From Candidatus Omnitrophota bacterium (GTDB taxonomy: Bacteria > Omnitrophota > Gorgyraeia > Duberdicusellales > 4484-171): 47,928 nucleotides of DNA. Below, piece after piece: positions 24,984 to 32,328 of the stretch; the first letter of the stretch is position 1; the number at the start of each line of letters is the position of its first letter. The notes under the pieces are model-generated. The model was not told the DNA's origin and ran no database searches. It saw only the letters and a list, made by a program, of their open reading frames with translations. The stretch is from assembly GCA_023135905.1 (NCBI GenBank), contig JAGLSE010000055.1:1-47928 (forward strand). The letters run 5' to 3'. The position numbers and the translations under genes were made by a program.

Positions 24984-25011
24984 AGTATAATCTACAATGT
25001 ATCTGTGTAAA
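24984..25011 (-). promoter_or_regulatory. Sigma-70 promoter candidate for the small ORF-porin segment
   Basis: Minus-strand TTTACA (25011-25006), 16-base spacer, TATACT (24989-24984), directly after the chimera gene stop. It would start a transcript near 24977 with a leader of about 50 bases before the 31-codon ORF. It has no 11-bp repeats, so it would be a Pho-independent internal promoter. Confidence 0.5.
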
Positions 25012-25016
25012 AAAGA

Positions 25017-25643
25017 TTACAGACACGTAAATTCTTTGTGAACATTCATTTTATTTTTAAGCGAATCTTTTACCTTAATTACAAGTTCAGCTACACTAAA
25101 AAGCTTAATAGCATAATCATCGGCATCTAACCGCATACCTTTATCTATATTCATTTTCAAAGTCTTAGCGCTTAAGATAACTAACAGAATATGAGACATC
25201 CTCATATTTTTCTTTATACGCCTTAGAACCTCATACCCATGAAGCACAGGCAGCATAAGGTCTAAAATTATCAAATCAGGATTTACCAGGTTTACTAAAT
25301 TAAACGCTTCTCTTCCATCAAGAACACCTATTTCCCTATTCAGAGTTTTCATTAATTTAGAAACATTCTTTTTTAACTTAACCTGTATTCCAACTTTTTT
25401 AAAAAGCTGTTTTTTAACCTTACCTGTATAATCTGAGTCATTAGTAATAAGGTAAGCTAATTCTCCACCCAGGGGAGTGATGTTTCGTTTTCTCACTTCA
25501 GCAAGTTTTCTTTCAAACTCTTCCTCGCTAATTCCAATTTTTTCACTCAAAAAAACTCCTGAATCGTTAAAACTTAGAGTCTTATCGAAATCACAAATAA
25601 ACAAGTATTCTTTCATATTTGAATTTTTAATATTTTTTTTCAT
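25017..25643 (-). CDS. Chimeric protein: HAD phosphatase N-terminus joined to truncated response-regulator receiver domain
   Basis: A 208-residue protein with two unrelated halves. Residues 10-95 begin with the HAD nucleophile motif FICDFDKTLS (D18, D20) and continue as a cap region of a phosphoserine phosphatase-like HAD protein (GVFLSEKIGIS, GGELAYLIT), but the later HAD motifs are missing. From about residue 96 the sequence becomes a receiver domain: DGREAF, PDLIILDLMLPVLHGYEVL with the phosphoacceptor D128, LLVILSAK, and DADDYAIKLFS. The receiver lacks its first strand and acidic pair, and the usual KPF is KLF. A four-repeat Pho box lies upstream, and no ribosome binding site is visible. 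It may be a recombination product of two genes or a functional novelty. Confidence 0.75.
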   Translation of the reverse strand: MKKNIKNSNMKEYLFICDFDKTLSFNDSGVFLSEKIGISEEEFERKLAEVRKRNITPLGGELAYLITNDSDYTGKVKKQLFKKVGIQVKLKKNVSKLMKTLNREIGVLDGREAFNLVNLVNPDLIILDLMLPVLHGYEVLRRIKKNMRMSHILLVILSAKTLKMNIDKGMRLDADDYAIKLFSVAELVIKVKDSLKNKMNVHKEFTCL

Positions 25644-25654
25644 TTCACATTAAA

Positions 25655-25708
25655 AGTATATAATTCTAATGTGAAGAAAAAATTACAAGAAAGTGAATTC
25701 TTAGTGAA
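25655..25708 (-). promoter_or_regulatory. Pho box and promoter of the HAD/receiver gene (four 11-bp repeats)
   Basis: Minus-strand half-sites TTCAC, TTCAC, GTAAT and TTCAC start exactly 11 bp apart (plus-strand blocks 25704, 25693, 25682, 25671). A -10 box TATACT (25660-25655) follows 10 bases later. The predicted transcription start is only about 5 bases before the ATG at 25643, so the mRNA may be nearly leaderless. Confidence 0.8.
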
Positions 25709-25743
25709 TTATAAAATAGAGAAGTCTTTAAAAAAGAGGCTTT

Positions 25744-27516
25744 TTAAGCCTTAGGGATGGTAAAACTAAAAGTGGAACCTTGACCTAATACGCTCTGGAC
25801 ACTAACTTTTCCGTGATGAACTGAAACGATGTGTTTGACAATAGAAAGACCAAGACCAGTTCCGCCTAACTCACGGGAACGGGCTTTGTCAACGCGATAA
25901 AAGCGTTCGAAAAGCCGGGAAATGTCTTTTTCCGGAATACCAATACCTGTATCAGAAACATCTACTAGTATAAATTCACCTTGATCCGTCGCCGATATTA
26001 AAATTTTTCCTTGATCGTTAGTATATTTAACCGCGTTATCTATAAGATTTAATAAAACTTGCGCGATTCTATTTTCATCAGCCTTAATACGCGATATATT
26101 TTTTGGAATATTTATATTAATAGTAAGTAATTTAGCTTTTGCCTGAATTTCCAATCCGGAAACAACACGCCGAACAACCAGATCGAGAACACACGGCTTT
26201 AAAGCTAAATTAAGCTTATCTGATTCTATTCTTGATAAATCTAAAAGGTCATTAATCAATTTCGCCAGTCGGTCAGAATCAGAATGAATTATTTTTAAAA
26301 ATTCTTTAGCATTTTCTTTATCACCTAACGCTCCGTCTAATAAGGTTTCAGCATAACCTTTAATACTAGACACAGGTGTCCTCAATTCATGAGAAACATT
26401 CGCGACGAAATCTTGGCGAATATTTTCCAGCCGCCTCAAATTAGTTATATCATGAAATACCAAGACCGCCCCTTCAGATTTACCCTCTCGAAGAATGGGA
26501 GCAGCATTCACTAATAAAATTTTTTCTTCGGGAACCAGAATAGATATTTCACAAGATTTAACACCTTTCTTTAATTTTAAAACTTTATCAGCAATCTCTT
26601 GAATTTCAATATTACGTATCACCTCAAGAGGCCTTTTACCCTCGAACTCTTCTTTGACACACAAAAAATTTTTCAAAGGTTGATTCATTAATAAAACTAC
26701 CCCTTTAAAATCAATAACCATAACACCCTCAAACATACTCAAAAGCACAGCTTCTAATCTTGATTTGTTTGCTGTAATCTTTTGTACTCGCAACCTAATT
26801 TGCTCTGACATAAAATTAAATGACTTAGCTAAATCACCTATTTCATCATCAGAAGTAATGAAAATTTTTTTCGAAAAATTGCCCTGTGCTATTTCTTTAG
26901 ATATTAATGATATTTCCCGTATTGGCTTTGAAATAAAAATTGAAGATAAAAAACTAATTAAGATGGTTATTGCGAATGCCACTAAAAAAGAAATAAGAAG
27001 AAGTTTTTTTAACCTATTAGAAATCAGCTCTACTTCTAAAAGAGGAATGGATAAACGAATAATCCCCCTGGTGTCATTATTTCTAAATATTGAAGCAATA
27101 TAAATAAAATCTTTTTTAATAGTAGTGCTGAATCGCCTGCTTTCACCAATGCCCGACAGAAGGGCCTGTTGAACTTCAGGTCTGTAAATATGATTCTCAA
27201 TATTTATAAGCTCATCTGCTTTGAGTTCTGAATCACCGTAAACAGTGCCATCTATACCAATAATAGTTACTCTTAAATCTAAATCACTGCTAATTGTATC
27301 AGCTATATCATCTAAATAATAGGATGAGCTATTCTTTAGAGTAATATCAGTTAGATATGATTTACATAATTTGATTTGTTTAGTGACATTTATTTTTATC
27401 CGATTATATGTATATTCCTTAAGATTAACACGCAGGTAAAAAAATACACCCAAAAGAATAGTAGCACTGGTTGTAATAAAAATAAATGTAATTTTATGCT
27501 GAATGTTTATCCTCAA
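25744..27516 (-). CDS. phoR: Phosphate sensor histidine kinase PhoR
   Basis: A 590-residue membrane kinase. TM1 is at about 10-30, a periplasmic domain of about 140 residues follows (as in Gram-positive-type PhoR, unlike the short E. coli form), and TM2 is at 171-196. Then come HAMP (PIREISLISKEIAQGNF...), PAS (about 250-360, FEGVMVIDFKGVVLLMNQ), HisKA with H376 in FVANVSHELRTP, and HATPase boxes NLIDNAVKYT, DVSDTGIGI and GGTGLGLSIVK. It starts at a TTG with GAGG upstream, two bases after the phoB stop. Phosphorylates PhoB under phosphate limitation, with signal input from PstSCAB-PhoU. Confidence 0.93.
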   Translation of the reverse strand: MRINIQHKITFIFITTSATILLGVFFYLRVNLKEYTYNRIKINVTKQIKLCKSYLTDITLKNSSSYYLDDIADTISSDLDLRVTIIGIDGTVYGDSELKADELINIENHIYRPEVQQALLSGIGESRRFSTTIKKDFIYIASIFRNNDTRGIIRLSIPLLEVELISNRLKKLLLISFLVAFAITILISFLSSIFISKPIREISLISKEIAQGNFSKKIFITSDDEIGDLAKSFNFMSEQIRLRVQKITANKSRLEAVLLSMFEGVMVIDFKGVVLLMNQPLKNFLCVKEEFEGKRPLEVIRNIEIQEIADKVLKLKKGVKSCEISILVPEEKILLVNAAPILREGKSEGAVLVFHDITNLRRLENIRQDFVANVSHELRTPVSSIKGYAETLLDGALGDKENAKEFLKIIHSDSDRLAKLINDLLDLSRIESDKLNLALKPCVLDLVVRRVVSGLEIQAKAKLLTININIPKNISRIKADENRIAQVLLNLIDNAVKYTNDQGKILISATDQGEFILVDVSDTGIGIPEKDISRLFERFYRVDKARSRELGGTGLGLSIVKHIVSVHHGKVSVQSVLGQGSTFSFTIPKA

Positions 27517-27518
27517 AG

Positions 27519-28208
27519 CTAATCCTCATCGCTGAAGCAATAACCGATACCTCTTACTGTTTCGATTGACTTCCCTGTTTTGCCTATTTTTTTTCTAAGA
27601 CGCTTTATATGAGTATCTATGGTACGTGTTGTAACATCACTAGACATATCCCAAACATCTTCGAGCAAGGTATCTCTTGATTGAACCCTGCCTTTTCTTT
27701 TGATAAGAGTAACTAAAAGCTTAAATTCGATCTTAGTTAATGTTATTTCTTTTTTATCAACAATCACTTTATAGCGAGGGATATCCACTATTATTTTACC
27801 AACACTTAAGACTTCTTTGTCTTTCGTGTTCAGTTTGCCACGCTTCAATATAACTTTTACTCGAAGAATAAGTTCTCTAGGACTAAAAGGTTTTACAACA
27901 TAGTCATCTGCCCCTAGCTCAAAGCCAACAACCTTATCTACTTCCTCACCTTTAGCTGTAAGCATTATAATGGGGATACTCGATAACTTAGTTTCTTGCT
28001 TTATATGCCGACACATTTCAAAACCATCCATTTCAGGAAGCATAATATCAAGGATGATTAAATCAAATGATTCACGGTCTAAAACTTCCAAGGCAGCTTC
28101 ACCAGTTAGAGTTGCAACACAATCAAAACCCGCCTTTTCTAAATTGTACTTAACAAGCTTCGAAATATTTTTATCATCCTCAACTACAAGGATTTTCTTT
28201 CTAGCCAT
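27519..28208 (-). CDS. phoB: Phosphate response regulator PhoB/PhoP
   Basis: A 229-residue OmpR/PhoB-family regulator. Receiver: VVEDDKN acidic pair, phosphoacceptor in LIILDIMLPEMDG, MLTAK and GADDYVVKPFSP. C-terminal winged helix: VWDMSSDVTTRTIDTHIKRLRKKIG and ETVRGIGYCF. Its context with phoR, pst genes and Pho boxes makes the phosphate role secure. The promoter carries three Pho half-sites, so it is likely to activate itself. Confidence 0.94.
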   Translation of the reverse strand: MARKKILVVEDDKNISKLVKYNLEKAGFDCVATLTGEAALEVLDRESFDLIILDIMLPEMDGFEMCRHIKQETKLSSIPIIMLTAKGEEVDKVVGFELGADDYVVKPFSPRELILRVKVILKRGKLNTKDKEVLSVGKIIVDIPRYKVIVDKKEITLTKIEFKLLVTLIKRKGRVQSRDTLLEDVWDMSSDVTTRTIDTHIKRLRKKIGKTGKSIETVRGIGYCFSDED

Positions 28209-28573
28209 TCTTATATCTCCATAACTAATTATACCTGTCTATTAAAAAACATTACCTTTCCGTATTTATACTTTAAAAAATATAAATGAATTTCACGTTA
28301 CAGTTATGTGACTTTTTTGTGAACTTTATTATCTTTTCACCATTCGTTTACTTTATTCTCATCGATACATTTCCGATTTTTTAAGTACTCAAAATTGACA
28401 GACACAACATTATGTTAATTTTTTGTTTTACCTAAACATATTCCTCTACATTACAATATAAAAGTTAGACTCCATAACCAAAAAACAAAACTAAACCAGT
28501 AGTTATAGTTATCCTTCCAATTCTTCATTTTCCGCTAAAAATGGAAATTATCGTATTTTTTTCGATTTTATTG
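28209..28573. other. phoB promoter region
   Basis: A 365-bp gap holding the phoB Pho box at 28279-28323. The rest is AT-rich with no gene, repeat copy or clear terminator for the upstream methyltransferase gene. Confidence 0.6.
28279..28323 (-). promoter_or_regulatory. Pho box and promoter of phoB (three 11-bp repeats)
   Basis: Minus-strand half-sites TTCAC (28323-28319), GTCAC (28312-28308) and GTAAC (28301-28297) are spaced 11 bp apart. A -10 candidate TATATT lies at 28284-28279, 12 bases later, with the phoB start about 70 bases downstream. Indicates autoregulation of phoBR. Confidence 0.78.
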
Positions 28574-29176
28574 TTACAAGTACGTTATTATAGTTTCTTG
28601 AAAAACAGTTTTACGCTTTTCCGTCTTAAACTTTTTCTCTGAAAAATAATCTTCTATATCAGCTATAGCAACTTTTCCAACAGGATGTTCTCGTCCTTCC
28701 AGCTTATGAATCCTGCCAACAAGATCTAATCCTTCTTTGTTAAAATCACTTACTATTATCTTACCATTACTTTTAACGACCCTTACAAATTCATCAATAA
28801 CTTTGTAAGGCATTGAAAGATGATGTGCTATATTAATTGCAAAGATGTTATCAAAACTATTATTTTTGAAACTTAACTGTCCTGCATCATCAATCCTAAA
28901 GTCTATTTGATCTTGCAATCCATAATATCCAATATTCAGTTTGGCATATTTTTGTTCTTCTTCTGAAATATCAACACTTATAAACCGATAGCCCTTTTGA
29001 GCCAACGCTATTGAAAAATGCCCTTTCCCTGTACCGACTTCAAGTATTGAACCTTTTATAGGCAAAGCTTTCTCTAATATAAAATCTCTCTCTTTTTCAA
29101 AATCATAACCAAAACTTTTAAAAAGTTTTTTCCTTTCAAGATATTTATTATGGTTTTCAAGAATTTTTTTATTCAA
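28574..29176 (-). CDS. Class I SAM-dependent methyltransferase
   Basis: A 200-residue methyltransferase: ILEVGTGKGHFSIAL (motif I), FISVDISEEEQKYA, FRIDDAGQLSFKNNSFDNIFAINIAHHL (motif II region), and VVKSNGKIIVSDF. The INIAHHL segment with paired His is typical of Methyltransf_11/25 members. The start is a TTG with a GGAGGGT site 7 bases before it. It is not clearly linked to the neighbours; substrate unknown. Confidence 0.82.
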   Translation of the reverse strand: MNKKILENHNKYLERKKLFKSFGYDFEKERDFILEKALPIKGSILEVGTGKGHFSIALAQKGYRFISVDISEEEQKYAKLNIGYYGLQDQIDFRIDDAGQLSFKNNSFDNIFAINIAHHLSMPYKVIDEFVRVVKSNGKIIVSDFNKEGLDLVGRIHKLEGREHPVGKVAIADIEDYFSEKKFKTEKRKTVFQETIITYL

Positions 29177-29622
29177 AAGTTTACCCTCCTATCCTTTTCT
29201 TTTCACACTTTAGATAACTTATGGTATCGCATGAAATACCTCGTTGATAAAAATTTCCCACATTTTAGAATACACAATTCCCTTCATATCCTGGATTTAC
29301 CGACCCCTTACATCTTCCTTTCCTATAGGTTCAGCTCTATCTCCACCTAACATTCCACGCCATATGATAATTTAATTTTTATTATGATTTATACCTAAAT
29401 TTTACGGAATTTATTGTAAACCATTTACACTCCTTATCAACTATAATCCCATATTTATATATAGAAACGTCGCAAATAAATTGGGGTTGCATCCGTTTGC
29501 AACCCCAAACCACTTTTACTAAAAACTAAATCTAAGTGGATAACCTGATATTTAGGTGTATGGCTATATTACCAAAATCTTTTTTTACACCTTACAAAAT
29601 AAAATTACTTCCCCGACTTTAG
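29177..29622. other. Intergenic region with a strong hairpin
   Basis: A 446-bp gap. The only structured element is the 11-bp hairpin at 29481-29508. The remainder is AT-rich and shows no gene or known repeat. Confidence 0.6.
29481..29508 (-). terminator. Perfect 11-bp hairpin downstream of the dehydrogenase gene
   Basis: TTGGGGTTGCA pairs perfectly with TGCAACCCCAA around a 6-base loop, 114 bases past the dehydrogenase stop. On the minus strand it is followed by TTTATTTG, a weak U tract. Probable terminator, though the distance is long. Confidence 0.55.
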
Positions 29623-30669
29623 CTAAAAACATCGTTTTTTTTGTTTTTTAAGGCATTCTTTTTCACATTTATAACAAATTTCATTTTCCAGGTATTCGTT
29701 TTTAAAATAGTTTGTAATATTCAAAAGTGTCGTGTGTGCTATGGAAGCTAAAGCTTCTTTGGTAAAAAAAGCCTGATGAGATGTTACTAACACATTAGGA
29801 AAAACTAATAGTCGAGCAAGAACATCATCATTGATGACTTCGTTTGAAAAATCTTCAAAAAAATACTCGGATTCTTCCTCATAAACATCTAATCCGGCGC
29901 AGCCTATTTTATTATTTTTTAAACCTTGTATTAAGTCCTGAGTATTTACCAGTCCGCCTCTTCCGGTATTAATAAGCATTACCCCATCTTTCATTAATGA
30001 GATACTTTTGGCATTAATCATATGATGCGTTTCCCGGGTTAAAGGGCTGTGAAGAGAAATCACATCTGACTGAGAATATAACTCCTCTAAACTAACATAT
30101 TTAATATCTTTTTCTTGAGCAAATTTATCATCAGTAGCTATATCGTAAACCAAGACACGCATTCCGAAACCTTTAAGAATATCAATGAGACATCGGCCTA
30201 TTTTCCCTACACCAATAACACCCGCGGTCTTTCCATAGAGGTCAAAACCAATCAACCCATTAATAGAAAAATTACCATCTCGTATCCGGTAATATGCTTT
30301 ATGAGTTTTACGGTTTAAACTTAATATCAAGGCTACCGCGTGTTCGGCAACCGCATGGGGTGAATACCCTGGAACCCTAACAACATGTATCTTTCCATAA
30401 GAAAATTTAATATCGACATTATTGTATCCCGCACAACGCATCGCGATTAACGCCACCTTATTTTTCATAAGTTGTTCAAGCACTTGTTTATTTAGGTCAT
30501 CATTAACAAACGCGCAAACCACGTCATAGCCCTTTGAAAACATCGCAGTATTATTGTTAAGATGTTCGTTGAAATATTCTATTTTAAAACCAAATAATTT
30601 ATTAGCTTGATCGAAAAACCTTTTATCATAAGGTTTAGTATCAAAAAATAGAATTTTTTTATTTTCCAT
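29623..30669 (-). CDS. D-lactate / D-2-hydroxyacid dehydrogenase with Cys-rich tail
   Basis: A 348-residue NAD-dependent dehydrogenase that interconverts pyruvate-type 2-oxoacids and D-2-hydroxyacids. NAD fold GVIGVGKIGRCLIDIL with the acidic VLVYDIA. Catalytic residues are visible: Arg in INTGRGGLV, Glu in DVYEEESEYFF and His in TSHQAFFT. VVCAFVNDDLN and MRCAGYNNVD match LdhA-type enzymes. After the normal end the protein has a lysine-rich tail with four Cys (CYKCEKEC, then C347), not part of the usual enzyme. A TTGACA promoter lies upstream. Likely fermentative lactate formation. Confidence 0.88.
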   Translation of the reverse strand: MENKKILFFDTKPYDKRFFDQANKLFGFKIEYFNEHLNNNTAMFSKGYDVVCAFVNDDLNKQVLEQLMKNKVALIAMRCAGYNNVDIKFSYGKIHVVRVPGYSPHAVAEHAVALILSLNRKTHKAYYRIRDGNFSINGLIGFDLYGKTAGVIGVGKIGRCLIDILKGFGMRVLVYDIATDDKFAQEKDIKYVSLEELYSQSDVISLHSPLTRETHHMINAKSISLMKDGVMLINTGRGGLVNTQDLIQGLKNNKIGCAGLDVYEEESEYFFEDFSNEVINDDVLARLLVFPNVLVTSHQAFFTKEALASIAHTTLLNITNYFKNEYLENEICYKCEKECLKKQKKRCF

Positions 30670-30697
30670 AACCCCCCCATCCTTTAATTATTGTGTT

Positions 30698-30727
30698 TAA
30701 ATACTATTTGTCCCTTTAACTTGTCAA
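30698..30727 (-). promoter_or_regulatory. Promoter candidate of the dehydrogenase gene
   Basis: Minus-strand TTGACA (30727-30722), 18-base spacer, TATTTA (30703-30698), about 30 bases before the ATG. The ribosome binding site is an unusual G run (GGATGGGGGGG). Confidence 0.5.
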
Positions 30728-30881
30728 TTAAATTAAATAAGTCTTAGATTTTTTAAAGAAAAACCTCTAGACGAATCCTGACTACCGGCAGGGAATCCGT
30801 TGAATGCAGATAAAATGTCGAAAAATTATCTGATATTTAGCAAATCCAGACAAATATTTTAAATAGTTTAATATCCATCCT

Positions 30882-31610
30882 CTATTCTCTCGATTTACTC
30901 CCTCTTTCTATAGTAAAACTATTTTTAATTTCTGCTACAAAAATAAGGGCTGATTTAACTATTTCTTCTTTATCTTTAATAGGAATTATTTTAACATTAA
31001 CAACTCTCATCGCATTTTGAACAGGCATTTGAAATAAAACTTTACCTTCCTGAGGGATTTTTTCTGTTTCTACAGCTTTCTTAACTAAACGCATAAGATC
31101 GTCATTTTCTTTACAGCTTTTTATGGCAGCAAAAGTAAATGTTTCTTGATTAATATTAAAAAACTTTTGTACAGCAGTATTACATTTAAATATATTTTTT
31201 TCTATGTTTACAATAACTATACCTTCACCAACAGTATTATACATTAAAGCCATGGTACGTGCTGTTAAAGCTATTCGATCAATTCGCAATTTATCGTATA
31301 ATCTTAATTGCTGTAAAAAATTTTCTATCAGCTTATTCATAGTTTCTATCTCATCATTAAAAATACGACTATTTTTTAATCCTATTTCATAATTACCTGT
31401 TATAAGTGATCTAAATAATCTAACAAGCTTTTTATGAAAACCTTCTATCCTTCTTCCCAAATATAAAGCACATAAGCCACCTACAACAAATAAACCTACA
31501 AAAATAAAAAAATTACCAAAAGTATCAACAAGAACTATTAAATACATGAACATCAAAACAAAACATAAAAAGAAAAGCAGAAATGCAATTTTAATTAAAT
31601 TATTTTTCAC
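30882..31610 (-). CDS. Membrane-anchored HAMP/PAS protein without kinase domain
   Basis: A 242-residue protein with two adjacent N-terminal membrane helices (about 7-30 and 34-52) and a HAMP-like helical segment (RRIEGFHKKLVRLFRSLITGNYEIGL...IETMNKLIENFLQQL). A PAS domain follows (about 120-230: MYNTVGEGIVIVNIEKNIFKCNTAVQKFFN...ALIFVAEI). There is no His-kinase, cyclase or methyl-accepting output domain. The start is a GTG with AGGGG upstream, 9 bases after the KtrA stop, so it is co-transcribed with the potassium system and may sense or modulate it. Function is inferred from position only. Confidence 0.72.
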   Translation of the reverse strand: MKNNLIKIAFLLFFLCFVLMFMYLIVLVDTFGNFFIFVGLFVVGGLCALYLGRRIEGFHKKLVRLFRSLITGNYEIGLKNSRIFNDEIETMNKLIENFLQQLRLYDKLRIDRIALTARTMALMYNTVGEGIVIVNIEKNIFKCNTAVQKFFNINQETFTFAAIKSCKENDDLMRLVKKAVETEKIPQEGKVLFQMPVQNAMRVVNVKIIPIKDKEEIVKSALIFVAEIKNSFTIERGSKSRE

Positions 31611-31619
31611 TAGTCCCCC

Positions 31620-32306
31620 TTATTTTTGGGAAATTTTTTCAATATTCTCATCTGCCCCAACTATAAGTAATATATCATTTTCTTCAAATATAGTATCAGG
31701 TAATGGTACATCCTCAATGAATTCTTTAAATGTTCTTTCTCCAACAGAGTTTATCGCCGGTACGTTTTTCTTAATTGCAACAATATTAACATTATAGTTT
31801 TCTCGTGGTTTAATATATTTTATTGTTTTCCCAATAAAAGCTAAAGGAATTTTTACTTCAGCGATACTATGTCCGGGAGAAAGAGGTATGTTTTTAATTA
31901 AACTTGTTGAAACAAGGCTGCTTGCTACAATTTTACCCATCTCTTCTTCAAGATTTATTATTCCAGCTATCTCCATCATTTTAAGAATATCTTGTTGTAA
32001 AGGATCTATAGCTCTAGCCCATATTTTTTTTACTCCTAATTTCTTTAATAAAAATACTGTTAAAATATTAGCTTCCACATCATTACCAATACAAACAAGT
32101 GCGACATCGACATCTTGGATGTTAATGGATTTCAACGCTTTAGAATCCGTTGTATTTAAAGAAACAGCCAATGAAACTGAATTTTTTATTTCTTCTACTA
32201 AATCTTTATTCAAATCAATCGCGGTTACATAAGCACCTTTTTCTGCAAGACTCTTGGCTACCGAATTTCCAAAGTTACCTAACCCTATTACTGCTACATG
32301 ACGCAT
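31620..32306 (-). CDS. ktrA: Potassium uptake regulatory subunit KtrA/TrkA
   Basis: A 228-residue RCK protein that gates the KtrB/TrkH channel. The RCK_N nucleotide-binding fold is VAVIGLGNFGNSVAKSLAEKGAYVTAIDLNKD, followed by DVALVCIGNDVEANI and an RCK_C domain from about residue 135 (SIAEVKIPLAFIGKTIKYIKP...EENDILLIVGADENIEKI). Single RCK_N/RCK_C unit, so the KtrA type rather than the duplicated TrkA. It lies 22 bases after ktrB. Confidence 0.92.
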   Translation of the reverse strand: MRHVAVIGLGNFGNSVAKSLAEKGAYVTAIDLNKDLVEEIKNSVSLAVSLNTTDSKALKSINIQDVDVALVCIGNDVEANILTVFLLKKLGVKKIWARAIDPLQQDILKMMEIAGIINLEEEMGKIVASSLVSTSLIKNIPLSPGHSIAEVKIPLAFIGKTIKYIKPRENYNVNIVAIKKNVPAINSVGERTFKEFIEDVPLPDTIFEENDILLIVGADENIEKISQK

Positions 32307-32328
32307 AGATATTCCTCCTTTTATAGAT

